A program made the translations under genes and the position numbers. The notes beneath the pieces are model-generated. The model ran no database searches. It saw nothing but the letters and a program-made list of their open reading frames with translations, and was not told the DNA's origin. A stretch of DNA of 64,000 nt from JADZFO01 sp964512635. GTDB lineage: Bacteria > 4484-113 > JAFGCY01. Of the stretch, positions 35,494 through 44,768 are shown one piece after another. The stretch is taken from positions 65,965 to 129,964 of the forward strand of contig CAZEJB010000006.1 of the NCBI GenBank assembly GCA_964512635.1. The letters are read 5' to 3'. Position 1 is the stretch's first letter; every line of letters starts with the position of its first letter.

Positions 35494-35555
35494 AAAGCGC
35501 GTGCTTGTTGCAGTATTGACCGCCTCCACCTGGTGCGAATCGCGCTGAGCGCAGT

Positions 35556-35561
35556 TATAAT
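35556..35561 (+). promoter_or_regulatory. -10 box TATAAT for the FG-GAP/UnbV gene
   Basis: TATAAT lies 71 bases before the ATG at 35632, giving a leader of about 64 nt with GGGGAG near the start. Confidence 0.45.
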
Positions 35562-35631
35562 CGGACTTGAGGGCTGCTGACCCTGGGCTGGCCCAGCGGC
35601 GATTCATCGCCTGTCTGTGTGGGGGAGTCAA

Positions 35632-38600
35632 ATGGACTGTTCACGGTATTGGCCTTTGGTGCTGGCATTGCTGCTGGCCACAATGCTGGTTGCCTGCAGG
35701 CAGTCGCCTGGCGGCGCTGCCGTCAGCTCGGCTGATGCGGTCAAGAGCACAGAACTCGCCCCGGCCAGCTCCGCCAGCAGCCGAGTTTTTGCCACGCTGC
35801 CTGCCGCGGAGACTGGTATCGATTTCGCCAATAAGGCCGACAGTCGCGAGATACTTGTGTCGCTGCGCAACTTCTGGGGCGGCGTGGCGTCTGGCGACTA
35901 CGACAACGACGGGGACCTTGATCTTTACCTTTGCAATGTCGAAAAAGAGAATGCGCTGTACCGCAACGAGGGTGACTGGAAGTTCACTGATGTTACTGCG
36001 GAAAGCGGCGCGGGACTGGGCTGCGGAGAGCTCTGGAGTGCCGGAGCCTATTTTGTCGATATCGACGCCGACAGCGACCAGGACATCTACGTCTGCAACA
36101 TGAACGGCCCGAATGCCCTGTTTGTGAATGACGGCAAGGGCCATTTCTCAGACCAGGCAGCCAGCGCCGGACTGGACAGCAAGTACTTCAGTATCTGCGC
36201 GGCATTCCTGGACGCGGATCTGGATGGTGATCTTGATATTTATCAGGGTAACTATCTCTATGACCGCTTTGACGATGCAGTCCCCGAAGCATACAAGAAG
36301 CATGATCAACTGAAGTTTGACGAAGATACCGGCGTTGTGACCGCTCCGGCCGAGCTGGCAGGCAAGGTCTACAAGTTCCGCAACGGCGTGATCTATCCCC
36401 GGCCCGACCCTGACCAGCTGTTCATCAATGATGGCAAGGGCCATTTCGAAGACCAGGCCAAACAGGCCGGCGTATTGAAGTATGGCTGGACTCTCGGTGC
36501 TCTGGCTGCCGACTTCAACAACGACGCCCTGCCGGACCTTTATGTCTCTGGCGACTACGAGACACCCGACTACTACTACCTCAATAATGGCGACGGGACC
36601 TTTTCCGACCACGCCCAGGAAAAATTGCGCCGCACTTCCTTCTTCTCGATGGGTTCGGATGCCGGCGATATCAATAATGACGGCGAACTGGACTTCTTCG
36701 TCGGCGACATGTTGCCGGGCAACTACAAGGATGCACGTAAGCAGAGCGGTGACATGTACAACTTCCGCTGGGAGCTGATCAACCTGCACCCTCAGCAGAA
36801 CATGCGCAACACCTTGTTTGTCAACCGCGGAAGCGGCTGGATGACAGAAATGGCGGAGGCTGCAAACCTGCAGGCCAGTGAATGGACCTGGAGCGTACGC
36901 ATCGCCGACCTTGACTGTTCCGGGCTGCCCGAAGTTTTCTGCACGAACGGCTACATCAACCGCGGCATTGAAGTCGATTACGACAACCAGATCATTAAGA
37001 TGCGCAAGGAAGGGCGTCCCAGGGAGGAGATCGACGCACTGATTCTGTCCCTCCCGCCGTATCTGACCGATGATCGAATCTTCACGGCCTCCAAGGAGTT
37101 GAACTACTCCCCGGCGCCCGATAACTGGGGCATCCATGACAACGCCATCGGATGCGGTGCCAGCGTTGCGGATTACGACGCCGACGGCGACCAGGACATC
37201 ATCGTCAACACAACCAATGGCCCGCTGGCGGTCTACCGCAACGATGTGGCCCAGGATAACCGGGCCGTGGTACGCCTGATCGATCCGGCAAGCAAGCTCA
37301 ATCCGCATGCGGTTGGAGCTAAGGTCTGGGCGCATATTGACGGCAAGGTACAGGTCAATGATGTGATCATCGCGCGCGGATTCGCCAGCGGCGAGTCCGG
37401 AGACATTTACCTTGGCCTGGGCGAGGCCAGTGAAATCGAAAAGCTCGAGATTCGCTGGCCCGACGGGGCTTACCAGGTTCAGGAGCATCTGCCCGCCGGC
37501 ATGCTGCACACGATCAGCAAGGCGCGCGGGCTGCAGCTTTGGCAGCCTTCGATGCCGGATCCGCTGTTTGAGCAGCGCAAGCTGGACTGGCAGCAGAAAG
37601 AGGCCTTTACGCTTGAGGCTGAGTTTGCTGCTGAGCCGCTGCTGCCTTCGATGCAGAGTACGCTCGGCACCGGCGCTGCAGCCGCGGATGCAAACGGCGA
37701 CGGCAAGCTGGATATCTATCTTTGCGGCCCCGCTGGTGAGGCGGGACTGCTGATGCTGGGCGACGGTCAGGGCGGCTTTGCTCCCTCGAACCTGCTTGCG
37801 GGAAAGATGCCTGCCGAAGCGGAGGAGATGTCGGCCCTGTGGTTTGAAGCCAATGGCGACGGCCGTCCGGATCTGCTGCTCACCAGCGGCGGAATGGAGG
37901 CCGAGCTTGGCAGCCCAACCTACCAGAGCAAAGTACTGCTCAATGGCACCGACGGCTTTACAGAGGCCACAGTGCCACAGCGCACGCTCTCCACAGGCAG
38001 TGCCTGCGCTGCCGACATAGATGCTGACGGCGATCTGGATATCTTCCTGGCCGGCCATGTGAAGCGCTATGCCTATGCGGCAACAGTGCCCAGCGCTTTC
38101 TGGATCAATGACGGTCACGGCAGCTTCAGCGACGGCACAGCCCAGGCGGGCCCGGAAGTCGGGCGCAGCGGACAGATCAGCGAAGCGCAGTTCGCGGACA
38201 TGAACGGCGATGGACAGCCAGACCTCGTCCTGGCTGTTCGCTGGGGCAAAGTCGAGGTGTGGGACAACAGCGGCGGCAGCTTCAAGGCTGCCCGCTTTGC
38301 CAGCCGCTTTACAGGCTGGTGGCAGAGCCTCGGCATTGGCGACTTTGACCAGGACGGAGATCTGGACATCGTCGCAGGTAACACGGGCAACAACGTCAAG
38401 TATCACCCGAAGCCGGATGAGAACAAGCCGGTAACACTCTTTGCTAACGACTTTGACAAGAGCGGCAGCCGGGACCTGATTGAGGTAAAGTACCGCAACG
38501 ACGGCTGCATGCTGCCGGGACGCGGCCGCAGCTGCAGTGGCTATGCCATCAAATACATCCCGCAGAAGTTTTCTTCCTGGGCATCCTTCGCTGATGCCAC

Positions 38601-39303
38601 GCTGGAGGATGTGTACGGCGAGGGGCTCAAGACCGCCGAACGCTTTGATGCTGGCGATCTGCACAGTGTATTCCTGCGTAATGACGGCAAGAGCTTCGGC
38701 GAGGAGGAGCTGCCTGCGCTGGCGCAGTGGTCACCGGCCTTTGGCATAGGCGTCGCCGACTTTAACAGTGACGGAATCCTCGACGCCTTTATGGCCGGCA
38801 ACTTCTATGCCACTCAGCCCGAGACCGGTCGCTGGAACGCCGGCTATGGCGTAATGCTGCTCGGTAACGGTGATGGCAGTTTCAAAGCCCTTGAGCCGGG
38901 CGAGAGCGGCATCCGCCTGCCCTGGGACACCCGTAGTGCCGTTCCTGCCGACCTTAACCGCGACGGTCGCAGCGACCTGCTGGTATCCACCAGTGTGGGC
39001 CAGCCACAGATTTGCCTGGCCCGCAGCTCAGCCAAGCCTGCGAGCGTACTGCTGCAGCTTCGAGGCAAGGCCGCTAATCCGGCTGCTGTCGGCGCCCGCT
39101 TGACTTTAATGCTCTCCGACGGGTCAGAGCTAATGCGCGAAGTCCAGGCAGGCAGCGGCTACCTTGGCAGCTACAGCGGGCCTGTGCTGGTTGAGCTGCC
39201 TGATGGCCAGCAGGTCCAGAACATCAGCGTTCGCTGGCCGGATGGCCAGACCAGCGAGACTGAGGCACCGGCCGGGCAGATGATTGAGATCGCTCAGCCC
39301 TGA
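35632..39303 (+). CDS. Giant lipoprotein with FG-GAP/VCBS repeats and two ASPIC/UnbV domains
   Basis: GGGGAGTCAA before the ATG at 35632 favours this start over a GTG 15 bases earlier. The signal peptide ends in the lipobox MLVAC. Many FG-GAP calcium-loop repeats follow, for example DYDNDGDLDLYLCN, DIDADSDQDIYVCN and DFDQDGDLDIVAGN. They surround a first UnbV-type domain (about residues 557-640, LEIRWPDGAYQVQEHLPAG) and lead to a second at the C-terminus (about 1149-1223, ISVRWPDGQTSETEAPAGQ). Such proteins form beta-propellers on the cell surface. Their ligands are unknown. Two full CRTAC1-like halves in tandem explain the length of 1,223 aa. Confidence 0.92.
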   Translation: MDCSRYWPLVLALLLATMLVACRQSPGGAAVSSADAVKSTELAPASSASSRVFATLPAAETGIDFANKADSREILVSLRNFWGGVASGDYDNDGDLDLYLCNVEKENALYRNEGDWKFTDVTAESGAGLGCGELWSAGAYFVDIDADSDQDIYVCNMNGPNALFVNDGKGHFSDQAASAGLDSKYFSICAAFLDADLDGDLDIYQGNYLYDRFDDAVPEAYKKHDQLKFDEDTGVVTAPAELAGKVYKFRNGVIYPRPDPDQLFINDGKGHFEDQAKQAGVLKYGWTLGALAADFNNDALPDLYVSGDYETPDYYYLNNGDGTFSDHAQEKLRRTSFFSMGSDAGDINNDGELDFFVGDMLPGNYKDARKQSGDMYNFRWELINLHPQQNMRNTLFVNRGSGWMTEMAEAANLQASEWTWSVRIADLDCSGLPEVFCTNGYINRGIEVDYDNQIIKMRKEGRPREEIDALILSLPPYLTDDRIFTASKELNYSPAPDNWGIHDNAIGCGASVADYDADGDQDIIVNTTNGPLAVYRNDVAQDNRAVVRLIDPASKLNPHAVGAKVWAHIDGKVQVNDVIIARGFASGESGDIYLGLGEASEIEKLEIRWPDGAYQVQEHLPAGMLHTISKARGLQLWQPSMPDPLFEQRKLDWQQKEAFTLEAEFAAEPLLPSMQSTLGTGAAAADANGDGKLDIYLCGPAGEAGLLMLGDGQGGFAPSNLLAGKMPAEAEEMSALWFEANGDGRPDLLLTSGGMEAELGSPTYQSKVLLNGTDGFTEATVPQRTLSTGSACAADIDADGDLDIFLAGHVKRYAYAATVPSAFWINDGHGSFSDGTAQAGPEVGRSGQISEAQFADMNGDGQPDLVLAVRWGKVEVWDNSGGSFKAARFASRFTGWWQSLGIGDFDQDGDLDIVAGNTGNNVKYHPKPDENKPVTLFANDFDKSGSRDLIEVKYRNDGCMLPGRGRSCSGYAIKYIPQKFSSWASFADATLEDVYGEGLKTAERFDAGDLHSVFLRNDGKSFGEEELPALAQWSPAFGIGVADFNSDGILDAFMAGNFYATQPETGRWNAGYGVMLLGNGDGSFKALEPGESGIRLPWDTRSAVPADLNRDGRSDLLVSTSVGQPQICLARSSAKPASVLLQLRGKAANPAAVGARLTLMLSDGSELMREVQAGSGYLGSYSGPVLVELPDGQQVQNISVRWPDGQTSETEAPAGQMIEIAQP

Positions 39304-39338
39304 GAGCGCCGCTGATTAGTTGCATAAGCAGCGGCTCC

Positions 39339-39344
39339 TATAAT
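39339..39344 (+). promoter_or_regulatory. -10 box TATAAT, 7 bases before the ATG
   Basis: TATAAT, CGCTGCC, then the ATG at 39352: leaderless spacing. Confidence 0.6.
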
Positions 39345-39351
39345 CGCTGCC

Positions 39352-40677
39352 ATGCATTTTCCGACTGAGAGCGAGGTCAAGCTCTGGTACCAGCAGCATG
39401 TCAACGCAGGTTTTCTGAGCCTCGTCAGCTTCATGGGCCTCGACAGCTCCGAGCTGTCGGCCGAGGGCTGGCTGGTCCAGACGGCTGATGGCCGTGAGTT
39501 CATCGACTGCGTCGGCGGTTATGGCAGCTACAACTTCGGCCACCGCCACCCGGCAATCATCGCCGCGGTGACCGAGCAGCTTGCCCGCATGCCGATGAGC
39601 TCCAAACTGCTGCTGAACGCTCAGCTCGCCGGCCTGGCCCACGACCTGGCTCAGATCACGCCCGGCGATTTGCAGTACAGCTTCATCAGCAACAGCGGCA
39701 CCGAGGCGGTGGAAGCGGCGCTTAAACTGGCGCGGCTGACCACCGGCAAACCCGGAGTGATATCTGCGACCAACGCCTACCACGGCAAGACACTCGGTAG
39801 CCTGTCCAGCACCCACCGCCCGAGTTATCAGACACCATTTGCCCCGCTGATGGATCACTTCGGCGAGGTACCCTTTGGCGATATCGACGCGCTGGATGCG
39901 GCCATTGGCGATCACACCGGGGCGGTTATGCTGGAGCCGGTGCAGGGCGAAGGCGGCATCATCATTGCGCCGGACGGCTATCTGACCGCCGTGCGCGAGC
40001 TGACCGCCAGGCGCGGCGTGCTGTTCATCGCCGATGAGGTGCAGACCGGCCTCGGCCGCACGGGGCTGAACTTCGCCTGCGAGCGTGAGGGCGTGGTACC
40101 CGACATGATGGTGCTGGCCAAGAGCCTCGGCGGCGGGATCATGCCGATCGGCGCGACCATTGGCACAGCGCGCGTCTGGGAGAAGTTCCAGCAGGACCCG
40201 CTGGTGCATACCAGCACCTTCGGCGGCAACGAACTGGCCTGCGCCGCCGGCCGCGCCGCCCTGGCGCTGCTGCAATCCGAGAACCTCGCAGTCCGCGCGG
40301 CCGAGAACGGCAAACTGCTGCTTGACGGCCTGCGCGAGCTGCAGGCCGAATATCCGCAGGTGATCCGCGAGGTGCGCGGCATCGGCATGATGATCGGTAT
40401 CGACACCTTCAGCCAGGACATCAGCCAGCTCTTCATCGCTAATGTGATCGAGCAGAAGGTGCTGGTGGCCTTCACGCTGAACCGGCCCAAGGTGATTCGC
40501 ATGGAGCCGCCGCTGACCATGACTGCGGCTGTAATCACCGACGTGCTGTCGCGAATCCGCATCGCCCTGGCGGCAACCGCAGCGCTGATGGAACAGTACG
40601 GCCTAGGCGTGCCCGATAGCGAACTGGAAAGCGGCGCCGGCGGTCAGACAGACGCCGGCCAGGGACTCAAACACTAG
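39352..40677 (+). CDS. Class III PLP-dependent aminotransferase
   Basis: The 441 aa protein has the class III pattern: NSGTEAVEAALKLAR, the aspartate motif VLFIADEVQTGLGRTG and the PLP lysine Lys257 in MMVLAKSLGGGIMP. The phosphate-side segment HTSTFGGNELACAA also fits. The sequence is nearest in style to putrescine and acetylornithine aminotransferases, with the motif HAYHGKT-like NAYHGKTLGSLS, but I cannot fix the substrate. It probably transfers an omega-amino group to 2-oxoglutarate or pyruvate. The gene stands alone behind a leaderless-type promoter. Confidence 0.92.
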   Translation: MHFPTESEVKLWYQQHVNAGFLSLVSFMGLDSSELSAEGWLVQTADGREFIDCVGGYGSYNFGHRHPAIIAAVTEQLARMPMSSKLLLNAQLAGLAHDLAQITPGDLQYSFISNSGTEAVEAALKLARLTTGKPGVISATNAYHGKTLGSLSSTHRPSYQTPFAPLMDHFGEVPFGDIDALDAAIGDHTGAVMLEPVQGEGGIIIAPDGYLTAVRELTARRGVLFIADEVQTGLGRTGLNFACEREGVVPDMMVLAKSLGGGIMPIGATIGTARVWEKFQQDPLVHTSTFGGNELACAAGRAALALLQSENLAVRAAENGKLLLDGLRELQAEYPQVIREVRGIGMMIGIDTFSQDISQLFIANVIEQKVLVAFTLNRPKVIRMEPPLTMTAAVITDVLSRIRIALAATAALMEQYGLGVPDSELESGAGGQTDAGQGLKH

Positions 40678-40753
40678 TTGCAATTCAACCCTGTACTCTA
40701 CGGCGGCTACGGGGCCGCGCGGCCTGCCGGGGCAGGCGCAAGCTGGAGAAGCA

Positions 40754-41221
40754 ATGACTGAACTGCGTGTAAACCGTCGTATCAACCGGCCGCTGGCCGA
40801 GGTATTCGCCGCGGCCCAGCAGGCCGAGCGCTTCGCTGATGTACTGCCGGACGTGGATAAGGTGACCGTGCTGGAAAACGACGGCGCGGGTACGGTAGTG
40901 ACGAAGTGGGACGGCACGGTCAGCCTCGGCCCGCTGACGCGCAAGATCAGCTGGACCGAGCGCGATGTCTGGGACAGCACTGCGCATACCTGCACCTTCA
41001 AGCTGATTGCCGGCGACATGAAGAAGTTCGATGGCAGCTGGACCTTCATCGCGGCCGGCGGCGACGGTGATGTGCAGGACGCCACCGACGTGGAGCTGGT
41101 GGTCGACTTTGAGCTGGGTGTGCCGCTGCTCGGCCCAATGGTCAACAATATCGTTGACCAGCTGATGCAGCGCAACTGCGAGGACCTGCTGGAAGCGCTG
41201 GAGAAGCTGAGCGCCGGCTAG
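40754..41221 (+). CDS. SRPBCC family protein (polyketide cyclase/Coq10-like)
   Basis: GGAGAAGCA precedes the ATG. The 155 aa product has the Coq10/aromatase-type SRPBCC pattern: VNRRINRPLAEVFAAAQQAE, FADVLPDVDKVTVLEND, KISWTERDVWD and a C-terminal helix LMQRNCEDLLEALEKL. Such proteins bind lipids or polyketides. It shares four bases with the convergent pyrD gene. Confidence 0.85.
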   Translation: MTELRVNRRINRPLAEVFAAAQQAERFADVLPDVDKVTVLENDGAGTVVTKWDGTVSLGPLTRKISWTERDVWDSTAHTCTFKLIAGDMKKFDGSWTFIAAGGDGDVQDATDVELVVDFELGVPLLGPMVNNIVDQLMQRNCEDLLEALEKLSAG

Positions 41222-42180
41222 GAATCGATCCTGTAAGTTCCGATGATGTCCGCCACCTTGCTTTCGCCCTGCTCTTGCAGATACTCGATCAGTCCCGCCT
41301 GCACCTCGGCTGGCAGCTGGGGGTTGCTGAACAGGCCGCTGCCGATCTGCACCACCGTCGCGCCGGCCAGCAGATACTGGATCGCGCTGTCCGCGTCCAC
41401 CACCCCGCCGCTGGCGAAGATCGGCAGCTCCGGCAGCGCCTGATGCGTCTTCCAGACGTGGTACAGCACCATCGGCCGCACAGCCGCGCCGGAGGTGCCG
41501 GCGCTAGGCCGGTGGAAGTAGCTTTGCCGCGTCTTTGTATCGATGAAGACGCCGTTCCAGGTATTGCTGATCGTCACCGCGTCCGCGCCGCTGTGCTGCG
41601 CCGCGCGGGCATAGACGCTCATCTCGGTCACATTCGGGCTGAGCTTCGCGCTCATCAGGCGCCCCGTCTGCGTGCGGCAGGCGGCAATGGTCTCGCCCAG
41701 CAGGCCGGGATCAGTAGCGAACTTCGCCCCATGGTTCACATTTGGGCAGGACATGTTGATCTCGAAGCCCAGCATGCCGCGGCCCTCGCCGGCTGTGCTC
41801 TCCGACGCGAGTCGCGCTACCGCGGTATCCACGCGCCGCACCAGCTCGGCATACTCCTCGACCGTCTCGCCAACCACGTTGACGAAAAAGCCGAAGCCGG
41901 CTTCCAGCAGTTGCGGTAGAAGCTCTTCCTCGAAGGCGTCCACACCGGGGTTCTTCAGCCCGATGCTGTTCATCCAGCCGAAGGGCAGTTGCAGCAGGCG
42001 CTTGCCCGGATTGCCCGGGCGGGCCTGCGGCGTAAGGCCTTTGGTCACGCCCCCGCCAATCGTGCACAAGTCGGTCAGCCGGCCAGCCTTGTCGGGAAAG
42101 ACCCAGCAGCCGCTGGAGACCAGCAGCGGGTCACGCAGAATCACGCCGCGGGGCAGTTTTGTCTGGAGATCGGGGGCCAC
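41218..42180 (-). CDS. pyrD: Dihydroorotate dehydrogenase, class 1 (Cys-type)
   Basis: The 320 aa TIM-barrel flavoprotein oxidises dihydroorotate to orotate in pyrimidine synthesis. Visible motifs are VSSGCWVFPD (FMN side), GFEINMSCPNVNHG with the catalytic Cys145, MSAKLSPNVTEM, ADAVTISNTWNGVFID and the C-terminal FMN phosphate site IFASGGVVDADSAIQYLLAGAT (in part) and VVQIGSGLF. The catalytic Cys rather than Ser places it in class 1, and the length fits 1B; no pyrK is adjacent. It starts with GTG, 6 bases after TATCAT. Confidence 0.92.
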   Translation of the reverse strand: MAPDLQTKLPRGVILRDPLLVSSGCWVFPDKAGRLTDLCTIGGGVTKGLTPQARPGNPGKRLLQLPFGWMNSIGLKNPGVDAFEEELLPQLLEAGFGFFVNVVGETVEEYAELVRRVDTAVARLASESTAGEGRGMLGFEINMSCPNVNHGAKFATDPGLLGETIAACRTQTGRLMSAKLSPNVTEMSVYARAAQHSGADAVTISNTWNGVFIDTKTRQSYFHRPSAGTSGAAVRPMVLYHVWKTHQALPELPIFASGGVVDADSAIQYLLAGATVVQIGSGLFSNPQLPAEVQAGLIEYLQEQGESKVADIIGTYRIDS

Positions 42181-42186
42181 GGGCTG

Positions 42187-42192
42187 ATGATA
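42187..42192 (-). promoter_or_regulatory. -10 hexamer TATCAT, 6 bases before the pyrD GTG
   Basis: Minus-strand TATCAT, CAGCCC, then the GTG at 42180. Confidence 0.5.
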
Positions 42193-42255
42193 CCCGAGGC
42201 AGCGAAGTAATGTCCTACCTGCCCAAGGGCTGCTTGCGCCGAACTTCTTTCCGCG

Positions 42256-44643
42256 CTAAGGCTCGTAAAGCGGCAGGCTCAGGCGAGAGGCAGTGTCGCC
42301 CCCGAGCTGGATCGTGCTGGTCTGCACGACTCCATGACCGTCATCCATAAAGCGCTCGCCGGTACCCGGATTGACGGAGAAGCGCGGTGCATTCGTGCCC
42401 TGGATGTGCAGCCCGATGCGGTGCCCCTTCTCGAAGACCCAGGCACGCTCGCCTACGGTCAGGTCGATTGCATATACCTTTCCGGGCTGAACCTTGCCGA
42501 GGCCCTGCTGCTTGCACCACCAGCTCAGACGCAACGCGGTATCGGCCACCAGAAGCTGGCGGCCCGCCACATCCTTGCCGCCTGGGCTGTTCCAGCCGCT
42601 GGGCAGCTTGAAGTTGTCAGGATAACAATCCACCAGCTTGACTGCCACATCCGTGTCGGCACGGTCAGTGGAAAGGTACAGCCGCACCCGGATCGGACCA
42701 GCAATGCTCAGGCGCTTGTCCAGGGGGGCTGTCTGCCAGACTGTCACCTGGGGATCAGTGCTCTCGCTGCCATTCAATGCGGCAGAGGTCAGCACCTGGC
42801 GCTGATCGTAAGGCCCATTGAGCAGATCACCCAGCGGGATGTTTGGCCCGCCGCGAGTTTCAAGGGGATGCAAAGGATCGGCCTGGAAGCGCTGGCTCTG
42901 GGCACGGCTGGGGGCTGAATCCGTCAGCCCACCCTGCCATACAGCGCCTGATCCTGAAGCCGCAGACGGGCTCAGAAACAACTGCTTCTCACGGTAGGGC
43001 GGCGGCCAGTCTAGCAGCTCAAACCAGCTGTTGTTTGGCTCGACCGTGCTGCCTTCCTCGCCGACAAAATAAGCCAGTACGTTGTGCTCCGGCGCATTAT
43101 AAAAGGGATTGCGGCCCAGTACCCAGGCAACCCAGAAGAGGCTGTCCCAGCGCAGTGGAATCACCGATGGATCGTGCCCAAGGCTGCGCTGACCCTCCGG
43201 CCGTCCGTTGATGGCCTCGTCCAGCGCCTGCTTTCCGCTGTGCAGCAAGCCGTCCAGCACCGCATTGGCCTGGATGGCAGTCTGGGCCCCGGCCCCATTC
43301 TCCGTTGGGAAACTCAGCTCGCCGCAGCTGTCCGTTCGCGGAGCATCATGTGGCCAGGGGCCGATGATGATCCATTGCCGACCCTTGGCACGGCGGCCAC
43401 CGCGGCTGTTGATCGCCTTCCAGCTTTTCAGGCCCTGTTCAATGCTGACGTCCCACCAGCTGGTTTCGTGCAGACCCGGGCAGTTGACCTGGTCTGCATC
43501 CTTGTTGAAGTCCAGCTTGTCCCAGTAGGACTCGTCGCTGGCCCTTCGCCGGGCCTCTTTAAGCAGTGGCGCCGGAAACTTGTAGCTGCTCAGCCAGGTT
43601 TCCACGTTGGCCTGCTTGTAGCAGCCGTTCTCCTGCGCGGCCCAGGCGCCCACATCACCGGCGGCTACCAGGGGGTAGATCCCAGCCAGTTGATCGCCCA
43701 GCTCGGGGGCCGCCTGGTAGATCCACAGGCCGAGGCCCGATGGCCCGGTCGGCAAAATCCGTCCATTGCACCAGTGCCGCGCCGCCAGCCAGCGGACGGT
43801 GTCAATGGCATCGGTATGCTCAGGGCCGGCATGGTCGGAGAACAGACCGGGCTGACCTCCGCTTGCGGGCCAGACACCGCTCAGGTCTGGACGACCGCGG
43901 AAATATTGTGTAACGACTACTGCATTGAAGCGTGTGGTCCACGCAATGTAGGCAGGATCAATCCAGTCTTTGGCGTAAGGAGTGCGCATCAGCGTGACCG
44001 GATACGGCGGGTCGGGCAGCAGCGGGTTCTTTTCCAGGTATGGCAGGTAAATGTTCGTGGCCAGTGGCGTCCCGTCGGCAGCTGGCAGCTCCAGATGGTA
44101 GTCCACGGGCAGGCCCGCCGCGGGCTGCGGCGGATAAGTCAGCTTGACCCCCCAGGCCGCTCCCGGGGAATTCTCCTGTTGCAACGCATCCGGCAGCAGG
44201 ATGGCAAACCAGAAAACACCATTTCGGTCAGCCGCATTGGGATCCAGCCCGACGGGGATGTCTGTGTCGCTGGGGCACTTCTCACGCCAGAGCTGCCACT
44301 GATCGCTTTTAAACTCCGGCAGGGCCAGACCATACTTGCGCTTACCGGGCAGTTCGACATGCACGCTGTAGGGCGCCAGATAAGGGACCGGTTTTTCGCC
44401 ATAGAAGGCCTGAACGCCAAAAAGCCAGGCGCCAGATGGCAGTAGCTGCCCCTGGCTGAGGTCAATGCTGACCGGCTGGTTGCCGATTTGCACAGCCTGA
44501 TAACGGGTCAAGGCGCTCAGGCCAGGCAGCTTGTATTCGCCCAGTGCTCCGCGCGCAGGCGCGGCCGCAACGGCTCCCAGCAGGATGAAGGCCAGGCTGG
44601 CCAGCAGGCTTGCGGCGCGGGCCGCCCGGTTTAGCAGCGCCAA
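42256..44643 (-). CDS. Secreted CocE/NonD-type S15 alpha/beta hydrolase
   Basis: A TTG start follows GAGGGAATT. After a signal peptide (LLASLAFILLGAVAAAPARG) comes an Ig-like prodomain, then the S15 hydrolase core: PVTLMRTPYAKD, VVVTQYFRGRPDLSG, and the nucleophile Ser302 in LPTGPSGLGLWIYQ. The later WPHDAPRTD is the likely catalytic His region, and the C-terminal jelly-roll (PLDKRLSIAGPIRVRLYLST, VFEKGHRIGLHIQGTNAPRF) is the DUF-type lid found in CocE and X-Pro dipeptidyl peptidases. It probably cleaves an ester or an Xaa-Pro bond outside the cell; substrate unknown. Confidence 0.88.
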   Translation of the reverse strand: MALLNRAARAASLLASLAFILLGAVAAAPARGALGEYKLPGLSALTRYQAVQIGNQPVSIDLSQGQLLPSGAWLFGVQAFYGEKPVPYLAPYSVHVELPGKRKYGLALPEFKSDQWQLWREKCPSDTDIPVGLDPNAADRNGVFWFAILLPDALQQENSPGAAWGVKLTYPPQPAAGLPVDYHLELPAADGTPLATNIYLPYLEKNPLLPDPPYPVTLMRTPYAKDWIDPAYIAWTTRFNAVVVTQYFRGRPDLSGVWPASGGQPGLFSDHAGPEHTDAIDTVRWLAARHWCNGRILPTGPSGLGLWIYQAAPELGDQLAGIYPLVAAGDVGAWAAQENGCYKQANVETWLSSYKFPAPLLKEARRRASDESYWDKLDFNKDADQVNCPGLHETSWWDVSIEQGLKSWKAINSRGGRRAKGRQWIIIGPWPHDAPRTDSCGELSFPTENGAGAQTAIQANAVLDGLLHSGKQALDEAINGRPEGQRSLGHDPSVIPLRWDSLFWVAWVLGRNPFYNAPEHNVLAYFVGEEGSTVEPNNSWFELLDWPPPYREKQLFLSPSAASGSGAVWQGGLTDSAPSRAQSQRFQADPLHPLETRGGPNIPLGDLLNGPYDQRQVLTSAALNGSESTDPQVTVWQTAPLDKRLSIAGPIRVRLYLSTDRADTDVAVKLVDCYPDNFKLPSGWNSPGGKDVAGRQLLVADTALRLSWWCKQQGLGKVQPGKVYAIDLTVGERAWVFEKGHRIGLHIQGTNAPRFSVNPGTGERFMDDGHGVVQTSTIQLGGDTASRLSLPLYEP

Positions 44644-44756
44644 AATTCCCTCACAGTCCGCCGTCGGCGGCGAAATACCCTAGCATCTGCATGACGAAGA
44701 TCGCGGCGCCATGTTCTGCTTCCCGGCTGTCGCACGCGAAATGCCCCAGCAGCGTC

Positions 44757-44762
44757 TAGCAT
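44757..44762 (+). promoter_or_regulatory. -10 hexamer TAGCAT, 6 bases before the ATG
   Basis: TAGCAT, AGTGCC, then the ATG at 44769. The hexamer is a weaker match than the other leaderless examples. Confidence 0.4.
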
Positions 44763-44768
44763 AGTGCC

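Noticed and set aside
36148..38664. An 838 aa open frame on the minus strand opposite the FG-GAP/UnbV gene
   Set aside because: It is a long antisense shadow caused by GC-rich codon use; the plus-strand frame has a signal peptide and many recognisable repeats.
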